A stretch of DNA of 14,139 nt from positions 1-14,139 of the forward strand of contig CAYMVZ010000065.1 of the NCBI GenBank assembly GCA_964394335.1. Reading direction: 5' to 3'. The translations under genes and the position numbers were made by a program. Positions 6,986-14,091 of this stretch are shown here, one piece after another. The notes beneath the pieces were generated by a model, which made no database searches, was not told the origin of the DNA, and saw only the letters and a list, made by a program, of their open reading frames with translations. Source of the stretch: CAJXCL01 sp964394335 (GTDB taxonomy: Bacteria > Nitrospinota > Nitrospinia > CAJXCL01). The stretch's first letter is position 1. Each line of letters begins with the position of its first letter.

Positions 6986-7053
6986 AATAATTTTTACTTT
7001 TATAGTTTTTTAACATTAAATATTATAAGAGTCAAATAGTATTCGCAATTAAT

Positions 7054-7082
7054 TTGATTTTAATTTTTTAATGTAATATAGT
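7054..7082 (+). promoter_or_regulatory. Candidate sigma70-type promoter for the tRNA-His leader
   Basis: TTGATT (7054-7059) and TATAGT (7077-7082) are separated by 17 bases, matching the consensus at four and five of six positions. Transcription would begin near 7089, just before the structured element at 7092 and 120 bases before the tRNA. Confidence 0.4.
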
Positions 7083-7091
7083 TGGATAAAT

Positions 7092-7192
7092 CCCGTTAGA
7101 ATTTCTCACAGGGGATATTCTCTTGTGCAAAGAAGTTGAAAATATTTCTTGTACACGGTCCCCGGACTTCCGCAAGGGGCATTCTAACAGGG
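7092..7192 (+). ncRNA. Candidate structured RNA or palindromic element upstream of tRNA-His
   Basis: The ends pair with each other: CCCGTTAGAAT (7092-7102) faces ATTCTAACAGGG (7181-7192) with one extra A. Inside, TGTGCAAAGAA (7124-7134) faces TTCTTGTACA (7146-7155). CCCC at 7160-7163 can pair either with GGGG at 7111-7114 or, in a hairpin, with GGGG at 7176-7179. A promoter-like pair lies directly upstream and mature tRNA-His begins ten bases downstream. It could be a processed leader, a small RNA or a short mobile palindrome. No known RNA family is recognised. Confidence 0.4.
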
Positions 7193-7201
7193 TAAAAATA
7201 T

Positions 7202-7278
7202 GGTGGGCGTAGCTCAGTTGGTAGAGTGCTGGATTGTGGCTCCAGTTGCCGCGGGTTCAAATCCCGTCGCTCACCCCA
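7202..7278 (+). tRNA. tRNA-His (anticodon GTG)
   Basis: A complete cloverleaf. Acceptor arm GTGGGCG (7203-7209) pairs with CGCTCAC (7268-7274) with one G-T pair. The anticodon stem CTGGA/TCCAG (7229-7233 and 7241-7245) holds the seven-base loop TTGTGGC with anticodon GTG at 7236-7238. The T arm is GCGGG, TTCAAAT, CCCGT. The hallmark extra G of tRNA-His is encoded at 7202 opposite discriminator C at 7275, and CCA is encoded at 7276-7278. mutL starts 46 bases downstream on the same strand. Confidence 0.97.
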
Positions 7279-7324
7279 CATTTTATCCCGCGTTTTTCTC
7301 TCAGAAAAGCATTACATACATTTT

Positions 7325-9127
7325 ATGATTAAAACAAACGCAATTCTAATTTTACCTGAGAACATCACTAATAAAATAGCGGCTGGAGAGGTTATTGAAA
7401 GACCGGCTTCCATAGTAAAAGAACTGCTGGAAAATTCTATTGACGCTTTATCCACCCAAATAACGGTTTCCATTAAAAATAGCGGTAAGAGCGTAATCAA
7501 AATTTTAGATAACGGAATAGGGATGATGCGCGATGACGCTCTTCTCTCTTTAGAACGTCATGCAACCAGCAAAATATCTTCAATAGAAGATCTCGGTACT
7601 ATTGAAACTCTTGGGTTTCGCGGGGAAGCCCTTTCCAGTATCGCGTCTATAGCCCGGCTCAATATAATTTCTAAAACCAAAGATGACGAGACCGGCACAC
7701 AGATTTTTATTGAAGGAGGGAAAACACGGGATGTGAAACAAATAGCCGCTCCCACGGGCACGTCCGTGGAAGTCAACCAGATATTTTTCAATACTCCTGC
7801 CCGGAAAAAATTTCTGAAAAGCGACATTACCGAAATGTCCTATATCAGCCAGATATTCAATACAATTTCTTTAGCGTATCCAAAAATCCAGTTCAGATTA
7901 ATGAAGGATGATAAAGAGGCTGTTAATACTTCGGCATCAGGTGATATGGAGACCCGTATTGGAGACCTCTTTGGGAAAGATATTGTTAAAGATTTAATTC
8001 CCATCTCCAGGGAAGCAAATAAAATAAAATTGTCAGGTTACATTTCCAGACCTTCTTTCAGTCTCTCCGGAAGACGAAATCAATTTTTTTATGTTAATAA
8101 TCGCTGTGTCAGGGATAAATCAGTCAATCACGCAATTTATGATGCCTACCGCACCCTTTTGCCCAACGGCCGCCATCCGGCTTTATTTTTGTTTTTAGAT
8201 GTTTCTCCCTCAGTGGTAGACGTAAACGTCCATCCTGCAAAAGCTGAGGTTCGTTTTGCAAATCAGCGATTGGTGCATGATTTTATTTATCACGCAGTTT
8301 TTAAAACTCTCTCGCAATATAAAGAACAGCATTATAAAGATACTTTTCAAATTAATCATTCCACACCAGACACTGCAGATGATGCTCTAAAATCCGGACG
8401 GCAGGAAGCTACAGAAAAGTTTATAGATTCGACGTATTTTAATTTTTTCACCTGCAAAGACAAAAATTTAAAGCCATCGGCTATTCCGCAAACAGAGAGA
8501 AACATGGATTTTAATATGCCATCCCCCACCACACAAAACTACCACCGGTACTCAAACTGCGTGCCTGTAGGACAAATTGAAAATTCATTTATAGTACTGG
8601 AAAACTCCTCCAATATGATTCTGGTCGATCAACATACCGCTCATGAGAGAATATTGTTTGAAAAATTAGAAAAAGAATTTAAAGAATCTAAAATTGAAAG
8701 ACAGAAGTTGCTCTTTCCGATTAGTGTGGAGCTTTCGCACGGTGAGTCTCTTTTGCTGGAAAACCATTTGGAAGAGGTCAATAAAACAGGCATGGAAGTC
8801 GAGTGTTTTGGAAAAAATACATTTCTGATAAGAGCGGTTCCGTCTATTTTAGAAGGGAAAGATTATTCGGCATTATTTCTGGAAATTGTTGAGATTCTCA
8901 CAAAGGCAGAGAAGACAGAATATTTTGAACAGATTTTCACGGAGACTTTTAAAATTCTCGCGTGCCATGGAGCTATACGCGCTAATCAAAAGCTCAACCA
9001 TGAAGAAATACAAAACTTGCTTTTGTCTCTGGATAAAACCGAACTACCATATACCTGTCCTCACGGACGCCCTATCTCTCTGGTTTTTAGTTTAAAAGAT
9101 ATTAAAAAGAAATTTTTGAGGATTTAA
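7325..9127 (+). CDS. mutL: DNA mismatch repair protein MutL
   Basis: The ATPase that links mismatch recognition by MutS to strand incision. The N-terminal GHKL ATPase is complete: ELLENSIDA with Glu33 and Asn37, DNGIGM at 62-67, RHATSKI at 78-84 and GFRGEAL at 97-103. A variable linker follows (about residues 335-415). The C-terminal dimer domain has DQHTAHERILFE (from 435), ACHGAIRAN (from 546) and CPHGRP (578-583), the metal-site motifs of MutL proteins with endonuclease activity, which methyl-directed systems lack. Thr replaces the usual Ala in DQHA. I chose ATG 7325 because conserved MutL sequence begins just after it and upstream codons run into the tRNA. No strong Shine-Dalgarno is seen. 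guaB follows after three bases. Confidence 0.97.
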   Translation: MIKTNAILILPENITNKIAAGEVIERPASIVKELLENSIDALSTQITVSIKNSGKSVIKILDNGIGMMRDDALLSLERHATSKISSIEDLGTIETLGFRGEALSSIASIARLNIISKTKDDETGTQIFIEGGKTRDVKQIAAPTGTSVEVNQIFFNTPARKKFLKSDITEMSYISQIFNTISLAYPKIQFRLMKDDKEAVNTSASGDMETRIGDLFGKDIVKDLIPISREANKIKLSGYISRPSFSLSGRRNQFFYVNNRCVRDKSVNHAIYDAYRTLLPNGRHPALFLFLDVSPSVVDVNVHPAKAEVRFANQRLVHDFIYHAVFKTLSQYKEQHYKDTFQINHSTPDTADDALKSGRQEATEKFIDSTYFNFFTCKDKNLKPSAIPQTERNMDFNMPSPTTQNYHRYSNCVPVGQIENSFIVLENSSNMILVDQHTAHERILFEKLEKEFKESKIERQKLLFPISVELSHGESLLLENHLEEVNKTGMEVECFGKNTFLIRAVPSILEGKDYSALFLEIVEILTKAEKTEYFEQIFTETFKILACHGAIRANQKLNHEEIQNLLLSLDKTELPYTCPHGRPISLVFSLKDIKKKFLRI

Positions 9128-9130
9128 TAA

Positions 9131-10594
9131 ATGTTAGACAAAAATTTACCGGAATATTTAACTTACGACGATGTATTGCTTAAACCTGCCCGATCCGATG
9201 TCCAACCGAGAGATGTAATCATATCAACCAAACTCACCAGAAAAATAAAATTGAACACTCCCCTGGTTTCAGCTCCTATGGATACGGTCACTGAAGCGGC
9301 ATTGGCCATTGCCCTTGCTCAGGAAGGAGGAATAGGAATCATACATAAAAATATGTCTATAAAATCTCAGGCGAAAGAGATTGATAAAGTAAAAAGATCG
9401 GCCAGCGGGATGATTGTCGACCCGATCACCATGCAACCCGATCAGAAGATCAACGAAGCCCTGGACGTGATGGAAAAATATAAAATTTCCGGAATTCCAA
9501 TAACCAAAAACAACAAACTGGTCGGAATCTTAACGAACAGAGATCTCCGATTTGAAACAAACCTCGGTAAAAAAATATCTGACTTAATGACAAAAACAGG
9601 CCTGGTGACTGTGCCGGTCGGAACAACCCTGGAGCAGTCTAAAGAAATCCTTCATAAAAATAGAATAGAAAAACTTTTAGTGGTAGGTAAAAACAGATTA
9701 CTAAAAGGGCTCATAACCATAAAAGATATAGAAAAAAGTATTAAATATCCCCTGGCCTCTAAAGACAAATTTGGGAGGTTGATGGTCGGAGCCGCAATCG
9801 GTGTTTCTTCAAAAGATATTGAAAGGGCGGAGGCCTTGATTAAATACGGAGTAGATGTGCTGGTTGTGGATAGCGCCCACGGCCATTCTGAAAGCGTTTT
9901 AAATACAGTTAAAATTTTAAAAAAGAAATTTCCTAAAATAGAAATTGTCGGTGGCAATGTTGCCACAAAGGAAGGAACCAGGGACTTGATTAAGGCTGGA
10001 GCCGATGCTGTAAAAGTAGGTATCGGGCCGGGATCTATCTGCACGACAAGAGTGGTTGCCGGAGTAGGAGTCCCCCAATTAACCGCGCTGGCAGACTGCG
10101 CCAGAGAGGCGGAAAAATTCAAGGTTCCCATTATTGCTGACGGAGGAATAAGGTATTCTGGAGATATTGCAAAAGCTATCGCGGCAGGCGCCAATACTGT
10201 GATGGTCGGAGGGCTTTTTGCGGGAACCGAAGAAAGTCCCGGAGAAAGAGTTCTTTATCAGGGAAGAAGCTACAAGGAATACCGGGGAATGGGTTCTATT
10301 GGCGCTATGCTGGAAGGAAGTAGTGACCGGTATTTCCAGGATAAATTTTTCTCGGAGACCAAGCTCGTGCCTGAAGGTGTGGAGGGAAGGATTCCCTATA
10401 AAGGCACTCTCTCTTTCTCGGTGCATCAATTACTGGGCGGATTGAAAAATGGAATGGGCTATTGCGGTTGTAAAACCATCACCGATCTGAGAAAAAAAGG
10501 GAAGTTTATCCGTATTACTGCATCGGGTCTTCGAGAAAGCCACATCCACGACGTCATCATCACCAAAGAAGCGCCGAACTACAAAATCGAATAA
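9131..10594 (+). CDS. guaB: Inosine-5'-monophosphate dehydrogenase
   Basis: Oxidises IMP to XMP with NAD+, the committed step of GMP synthesis. The 487-residue protein is full length. The N-terminal catalytic part begins LTYDDVLLKPARSDV. Two CBS domains follow (about 93-145 and 150-210), with ISGIPITKNNKLVGILTNRDLRF in the first. The barrel then resumes with the active-site loop GIGPGSICTTRVVAGVG, whose nucleophile is Cys304, and the IMP-binding DGGIRYSGDIAKA followed by MVGGLFAGTEESPGE. The flap and C-terminus (EGVEGRIPYKG, GLKNGMGYCG) are intact. GAGG lies nine bases before the ATG, inside the end of mutL, so the two genes are almost certainly one transcript. Confidence 0.98.
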   Translation: MLDKNLPEYLTYDDVLLKPARSDVQPRDVIISTKLTRKIKLNTPLVSAPMDTVTEAALAIALAQEGGIGIIHKNMSIKSQAKEIDKVKRSASGMIVDPITMQPDQKINEALDVMEKYKISGIPITKNNKLVGILTNRDLRFETNLGKKISDLMTKTGLVTVPVGTTLEQSKEILHKNRIEKLLVVGKNRLLKGLITIKDIEKSIKYPLASKDKFGRLMVGAAIGVSSKDIERAEALIKYGVDVLVVDSAHGHSESVLNTVKILKKKFPKIEIVGGNVATKEGTRDLIKAGADAVKVGIGPGSICTTRVVAGVGVPQLTALADCAREAEKFKVPIIADGGIRYSGDIAKAIAAGANTVMVGGLFAGTEESPGERVLYQGRSYKEYRGMGSIGAMLEGSSDRYFQDKFFSETKLVPEGVEGRIPYKGTLSFSVHQLLGGLKNGMGYCGCKTITDLRKKGKFIRITASGLRESHIHDVIITKEAPNYKIE

Positions 10595-10596
10595 AG

Positions 10597-10968
10597 ATGC
10601 CAAAGAGGCCTTTAGACATTACTATCTTCGGTGTTTTGTTCCTCATCGGCGGACCTGCCGAATTGTACAACATCATAAAAACCGGCTGGGCATACGAACC
10701 AAAATTTTTTGGCATCCAGGCAACCGGGATTGCAGCCCAGGTTGTGCTGATGTACCAACCCATTGCGCATATTGCCATCGGGTACGGTTTTTTAACGCTT
10801 CGAAAATGGTCATTCTATTTAGCGCTGTTTTATGCTGCCGACGTCCTGACCAGTTCCATTTCCAGTTTCATCATACATGGATACGGGATGATCAGAACCA
10901 TTTTCATATCCCTGCTTACCCCTTACGTGATTTACCTCATCACAAGACGGAAATGCTTCGTGCGGTAA
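10597..10968 (+). CDS. Small hypothetical integral membrane protein
   Basis: I do not recognise this 123-residue protein. It is mostly hydrophobic with about four membrane segments, beginning DITIFGVLFLIGGPAELYNI, then GIQATGIAAQVVLMYQPIAHIAIGYGFL, a segment around FYLALFYAADVLT, and a last one around TIFISLLTPYVIYLI, ending in basic residues. It starts two bases after the guaB stop, so it is probably co-transcribed with guaB. No catalytic motif is visible. Confidence 0.7.
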   Translation: MPKRPLDITIFGVLFLIGGPAELYNIIKTGWAYEPKFFGIQATGIAAQVVLMYQPIAHIAIGYGFLTLRKWSFYLALFYAADVLTSSISSFIIHGYGMIRTIFISLLTPYVIYLITRRKCFVR

Positions 10969-11041
10969 TCTATTAAAATTTATTTTTATTAATGGCTGTG
11001 TTCAAATCATTTTTTATTTGTATATCTCAAGCTGATGGTTT

Positions 11042-11083
11042 CAGTTATCAGTTGGCAGTGACCAGTTGTCAGGGATCAGGACA
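11042..11083 (+). repeat. Degenerate heptameric tandem repeat, CAGTTAT type
   Basis: Units in strict seven-base phase are CAGTTAT, CAGTTGG, CAGTGAC, CAGTTGT and CAGGGAT, then CAGGACA. Similar seven-base phasing recurs at 11779-11806 and 13183-13222. Heptameric intergenic repeats are known in several bacterial groups. Confidence 0.6.
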
Positions 11084-11219
11084 TCAAGAAACACACCTCG
11101 TCTCCTTTGCCCTGCTGAGCGTGGCTCCGGAGCTACACCTCCTTCGATATACTCAGGATAAGTCTCAAGACGGGATTTAATTAGAAAATCTACGTTCATC
11201 TTAGAATCATTTTAAAACA

Positions 11220-11327
11220 TTTGACAGGATCACAGGATGAACAGGATAGTTAAAAATTAACAATTGATAATTGTTAATTTTTAATTAATCATTTTTTTAT
11301 CCAGTCAATCTTGTTAATCCTGTCAAA
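11220..11327. repeat. 108-base palindromic MITE-like element
   Basis: The ends are an 11-base perfect inverted repeat, TTTGACAGGAT (11220-11230) and ATCCTGTCAAA (11317-11327). Each arm continues in degenerate repeats: CAGGAT at 11225, 11233 and 11242 on one side, and on the other, read in reverse, CAGGATTAA and CAAGATTGA, then CTGGAT. The centre is a 16-base perfect stem, TTAAAAATTAACAATT (11250-11265) against AATTGTTAATTTTTAA (11269-11284), around a GAT loop. No coding capacity. It can form a long hairpin or cruciform. Confidence 0.65.
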
Positions 11328-11367
11328 ATATTTTCTTGGTTGCGGCCCCCTGTCCGCTCTAAGAACT

Positions 11368-11382
11368 CCGCATACTCTGCGG
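11368..11382. terminator. Small hairpin beyond the queD stop, weak terminator candidate
   Basis: CCGCA-TACTC-TGCGG is a perfect five-base stem with a five-base loop lying 12 bases past the queD stop on the minus strand. There is no T-run after it, so intrinsic termination is doubtful. Confidence 0.2.
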
Positions 11383-11394
11383 GAAATGGACTGG

Positions 11395-11766
11395 TTAGTC
11401 TTCAGAATAAGAAGCGGAGAAGTTTTCGGTTTCTTTTATATTGACTCGAAAGACTTTCAAATTATCTCTATTGATCAGAGCGGATAGTTCATGAAAAAGC
11501 CACCTGGCAATGTTTTCCGAAGAAGGATTTATTTTGTCAAATGGCACAATTTTGTTAATATTTTCATGATCGAGATTGCTCAGTATGCTCTCTGAATGAT
11601 CCTTTAGAATTTTATAATCGATTCCCAGTCCAATTTCATCTAATTTATCCGTTCTCACAAATACCTCTGCCGTCCAATTATGGCCATGAAGGTTTTCACA
11701 TACACCGTTGTATCCAATTAGCTGATGAGCAGAACTGAATGATGTCTTTATACTTATTTCGTACAT
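11395..11766 (-). CDS. queD: 6-carboxytetrahydropterin synthase / 6-pyruvoyltetrahydropterin synthase family (QueD-like)
   Basis: A tunnelling-fold enzyme that converts dihydroneopterin triphosphate; in bacteria the usual member is QueD of queuosine and 7-deazaguanine synthesis. The 123-residue protein keeps the zinc histidines His14 (FSSAHQL), His27 and His29 (NLHGHNW) and the catalytic Cys23 four residues before LHGH, plus a conserved C-terminal Glu in KETENFSASY. GLGIDYKILK and LDHENIN are also typical. The gene stands alone, with no queC, queE or queF nearby, so QueD rather than another pterin enzyme is inferred from family size and motifs only. The ATG at 11766 lacks a strong ribosome site; a heptameric repeat lies just upstream. 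Confidence 0.88.
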   Translation of the reverse strand: MYEISIKTSFSSAHQLIGYNGVCENLHGHNWTAEVFVRTDKLDEIGLGIDYKILKDHSESILSNLDHENINKIVPFDKINPSSENIARWLFHELSALINRDNLKVFRVNIKETENFSASYSED

Positions 11767-11778
11767 TTTTTTAGCTCT

Positions 11779-11806
11779 CGGCTGTCAGCAATCTGCTTTC
11801 AGCGAC
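11779..11806 (-). repeat. Heptameric repeat upstream of queD
   Basis: In strict seven-base phase on the plus strand: CGGCTGT, CAGCAAT, CTGCTTT, CAGCGAC. It lies 12 bases before the queD start, so it could fall in the queD leader. Confidence 0.4.
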
Positions 11807-11885
11807 ACCATATATAAATAATCGTTTATACTTATATTTTAATGCTGTTCATTTTATGTTACATTATAATAACGGAGAAATCATT

Positions 11886-13190
11886 ATGATTTTAATGAAA
11901 AAAGTTCTAATTCTTCCCCTCATATTTTCATCATTTTATCTTTTTCCTGTTCACGTATCCGCGCAAGACAACATCCTGGTTCTAACCATCAACGGAGTTA
12001 TAAACCCTGCTTCGGCCGAATACCTGGTTAAAGGAATCCAGCAAGCTACTAATAATAATGAAAAACTGGTAATTATTCAAATGGATACCCCCGGTGGACT
12101 CGATACTTCCATGCGAATTATAATCAAGGAAATCTTGAATTCCAAAGTTCCTGTTGCTGTTTATGTTGCTCCCGGCGGTTCACGCGCTGCCTCAGCCGGG
12201 ACTTTTATTACCTACGCAGGCCATGTCGCGGCAATGGCCCCGGGAACGAATATCGGCGCTGCCCACCCTGTAAATTTAATGGGCGGAGGCAAAGGCGATG
12301 AACATATGATGGCAAAAGTAGAAAATGACGCCGTTGCTTATATTAAGTCCATTGCAGAGAAAAGAAAACGAAATGCCGTATGGGCGGAACTCGCTGTGAG
12401 AAAATCTGTTTCAATCTCAGAAACAGAAGCTAAAAACCTTGGGGTCATTGACCTCATTGCGAATGATATTGACGCCTTAATTATGGCCATAGATGGAAAA
12501 GAAGTGACTACTGAATCCGGGACAGTAAAACTTGACTTAAAGGGAGCAAGTTTAAAATATGAAGATATGAAACTCAGACAGAGAATACTCGATGCTCTGT
12601 CGAACCCGAATGTCGCTTACATCCTGATGCTCATGGGAATGGCCGGTCTCTATTTTGAACTCTCGAACCCCGGCCTCATCTTACCCGGTGTTGTAGGAGC
12701 GATTAGCCTGATCCTCGCTTTTTACGCCTTTCAAACGCTTCCGATAAATTACGCAGGCTTGCTTTTGATTCTATTCGGTATTATTTTATTTATAGCTGAA
12801 ATTAAAGTCATCAGTTACGGCCTTTTAAGTGTGGGAGGTGTTATTTCTATGCTTTTGGGATCTTTAATGCTTATGGATACGAATGTGCCATATATGGGCC
12901 TATCCCTGAATGTGATTATTCCTACTGTCTTATTAATGGGAGCACTGGCAGCTCTTGTGGTGTATCTGGCAATCCGGTCGCATAAACAAAAAGTAGTTTC
13001 CGGTATGGAAGGTATGGTTGGAGAAACAGGTACTGCGGAAACCAACCTGAATCCGGTAGGAGAGGTATTCATGCACGGTGAACACTGGGTTGCTGAGATA
13101 TCGTCATCGGATGGTGGTAAAATAAAAAAAGGGGAAAAAGTAGTCGTGGAAAACATTGTCGGTCTGAAATTAATAGTTAAAAAGCTGTAA
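11886..13190 (+). CDS. nfeD: NfeD-family membrane-bound serine protease (ClpP class)
   Basis: A membrane protease with an N-terminal ClpP-like domain and a C-terminal NfeD domain, often paired with a stomatin-type partner. Residues 1-26 form a signal peptide ending at VSA. The protease domain (about 28-215) has MDTPGGLDTS, the nucleophile Ser103 in RAASAGTFI, and Lys144 as the probable base in MAKVENDAV, 41 residues later. Four or more membrane spans follow (about 245-375, including GLYFELSNPGLILPG). The OB-like C-terminus starts near GMVGETGTAETNL and ends with KIKKGEKVVVENIVGLKL. I chose ATG 11886 because GGAG lies eight bases upstream. No stomatin gene is adjacent here; an unrecognised exported protein follows instead. 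Confidence 0.94.
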   Translation: MILMKKVLILPLIFSSFYLFPVHVSAQDNILVLTINGVINPASAEYLVKGIQQATNNNEKLVIIQMDTPGGLDTSMRIIIKEILNSKVPVAVYVAPGGSRAASAGTFITYAGHVAAMAPGTNIGAAHPVNLMGGGKGDEHMMAKVENDAVAYIKSIAEKRKRNAVWAELAVRKSVSISETEAKNLGVIDLIANDIDALIMAIDGKEVTTESGTVKLDLKGASLKYEDMKLRQRILDALSNPNVAYILMLMGMAGLYFELSNPGLILPGVVGAISLILAFYAFQTLPINYAGLLLILFGIILFIAEIKVISYGLLSVGGVISMLLGSLMLMDTNVPYMGLSLNVIIPTVLLMGALAALVVYLAIRSHKQKVVSGMEGMVGETGTAETNLNPVGEVFMHGEHWVAEISSSDGGKIKKGEKVVVENIVGLKLIVKKL

Positions 13191-13222
13191 AGCTAAAAGC
13201 TGTCAGGAGTCAGCTATCAGGT
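13183..13222 (+). repeat. Heptameric repeat overlapping the nfeD stop
   Basis: AG dinucleotides recur at 13191, 13198, 13205, 13212 and 13219 in exact seven-base steps, in units such as AAGCTGT, CAGGAGT, CAGCTAT and CAGGTAA; one more at 13183 is eight bases earlier. The run begins inside the last codons of nfeD. Confidence 0.45.
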
Positions 13223-13308
13223 AAAACAAAGAACGCAGAGGAAAATTAAAAGCCATGATTTTTGCTAATTTTATAAAGTTTTTTTCTTCAAATACCGTTG
13301 GATCTTTA

Positions 13309-14091
13309 ATGAATAAATATCTTCTATTTATTATTGTCTTCCTGTTTTCGTTTATGATCAATATCACCGTTTCAAGAGGTGAAACAGTGATAGACATTAA
13401 AACGAATGACATGGATGTTTATAATAATAAAACTAAAGTTTTTAGAAAATGGGATAAAAAAGGGTTAGGCATCACTAAAACGGAGAATAAACTTTTATCA
13501 CTCTACCCTGAACAAATCACTAAAAAAAAAATCAAAAGTCTGCCGGTAGTTCAAGCTTCGGAAGTTAAAATCATTAGAAAAGTAACCGAGGGTAAGGTAA
13601 AGTTAGAACCTCCCGAAGTAAGCAAAAAGACATCAACACCTCTCGCGGACTCTATTTTAAATTTCTCCTTCAAACCAAGCATAGCTCAAATGGAAAAAAA
13701 ACTTTTATTGCTCCACCCTGAACAAATCATTAAAAAAAAGGACATCAAAAGCCAGCCGGTAGTTCAGGCTTCGGAAGTTAAAATCATTAGAAATTTAGTC
13801 CAGAGTATGGTAAATTTTAAACCTTCCGAAGTAAGCAAAAAGAAATCAGCATCTGTCGCGGACTCTATATTAATTTCTTCCTTCAAACCAGTTAAGGCTA
13901 AGGAAAAGCTAAAAATAGCAGTACAGGAAGATAAAACATTGATTTATGGAAATAATTTTGAACGAGATTGTTATTTGAACAAAAAGGATTGCGGCTTTTC
14001 CATGTCTGAAGAAGTAAAGCAGTATAGCAAAAAAATATCACCCCAAAAAGAACGCGTAGATACCACAAGATTCCCCATTGACCTTAATTAG
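13309..14091 (+). CDS. Exported protein of unknown function with a duplicated 65-residue unit
   Basis: I do not recognise a family. From ATG 13309 the 260-residue protein begins with a signal peptide (MNKYLLFIIVFLFSF, ending near SRG), so it is probably periplasmic, outer-membrane or secreted. Two copies of a unit follow at residues 59-123 and 129-194, sharing LxPEQIxKKK, PVVQASEVKIIR, PEVSKK or PSEVSKK, ADSIL and FKP. The C-terminal part is lysine-rich with two cysteines (RDCYLNKKDCGF). An upstream ATG at 13255 would add 18 residues; an AGAGG lies 13 bases before it, too far to be convincing, so the start is uncertain. It lies between nfeD and a probable VTT membrane protein on the same strand. 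Confidence 0.72.
   Translation: MNKYLLFIIVFLFSFMINITVSRGETVIDIKTNDMDVYNNKTKVFRKWDKKGLGITKTENKLLSLYPEQITKKKIKSLPVVQASEVKIIRKVTEGKVKLEPPEVSKKTSTPLADSILNFSFKPSIAQMEKKLLLLHPEQIIKKKDIKSQPVVQASEVKIIRNLVQSMVNFKPSEVSKKKSASVADSILISSFKPVKAKEKLKIAVQEDKTLIYGNNFERDCYLNKKDCGFSMSEEVKQYSKKISPQKERVDTTRFPIDLN
13483..13677 (+). repeat. Intragenic direct repeat, copy 1
   Basis: 195 bases encoding 65 residues of the exported protein. It aligns with copy 2 at 13693-13890 with one extra codon in copy 2. By hand 44 of 65 residues are identical, and long DNA stretches match including silent positions. Confidence 0.85.
13693..13890 (+). repeat. Intragenic direct repeat, copy 2
   Basis: 198 bases encoding 66 residues, separated from copy 1 by five codons. 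The extra residue is an Asp after the KKK run. Confidence 0.85.

Larger units (their letters stand above)
10969..11394. other. Gene-free stretch with repeats
   Basis: No convincing gene; a 62-codon plus-strand reading (10992-11180) is mostly repeat sequence without a ribosome site. The stretch holds a run of seven-base CAG units (11042-11083), the ten-base palindrome GCTCCGGAGC (11124-11133), a segment reading CCTTCGATATACTCAGGATA (from 11141), a 108-base palindromic element (11220-11327) and a small hairpin beyond the queD stop. Confidence 0.6.

Noticed and set aside
7096..7281. Minus-strand reading with ERRDLNPRQLEPQ
   Set aside because: It is the antisense of tRNA-His, a common false gene call.
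9652..10194. Long antisense reading of 180 codons within guaB
   Set aside because: Shadow of a full-length, well-conserved guaB; no independent support.
10992..11180. 62-residue plus-strand reading
   Set aside because: It runs through heptameric repeats, has no ribosome site and has no protein-like pattern.
11042..11327. CRISPR array
   Set aside because: The repeats are 7-9 bases, degenerate and contiguous or palindromic, with no regular spacers and no cas genes.
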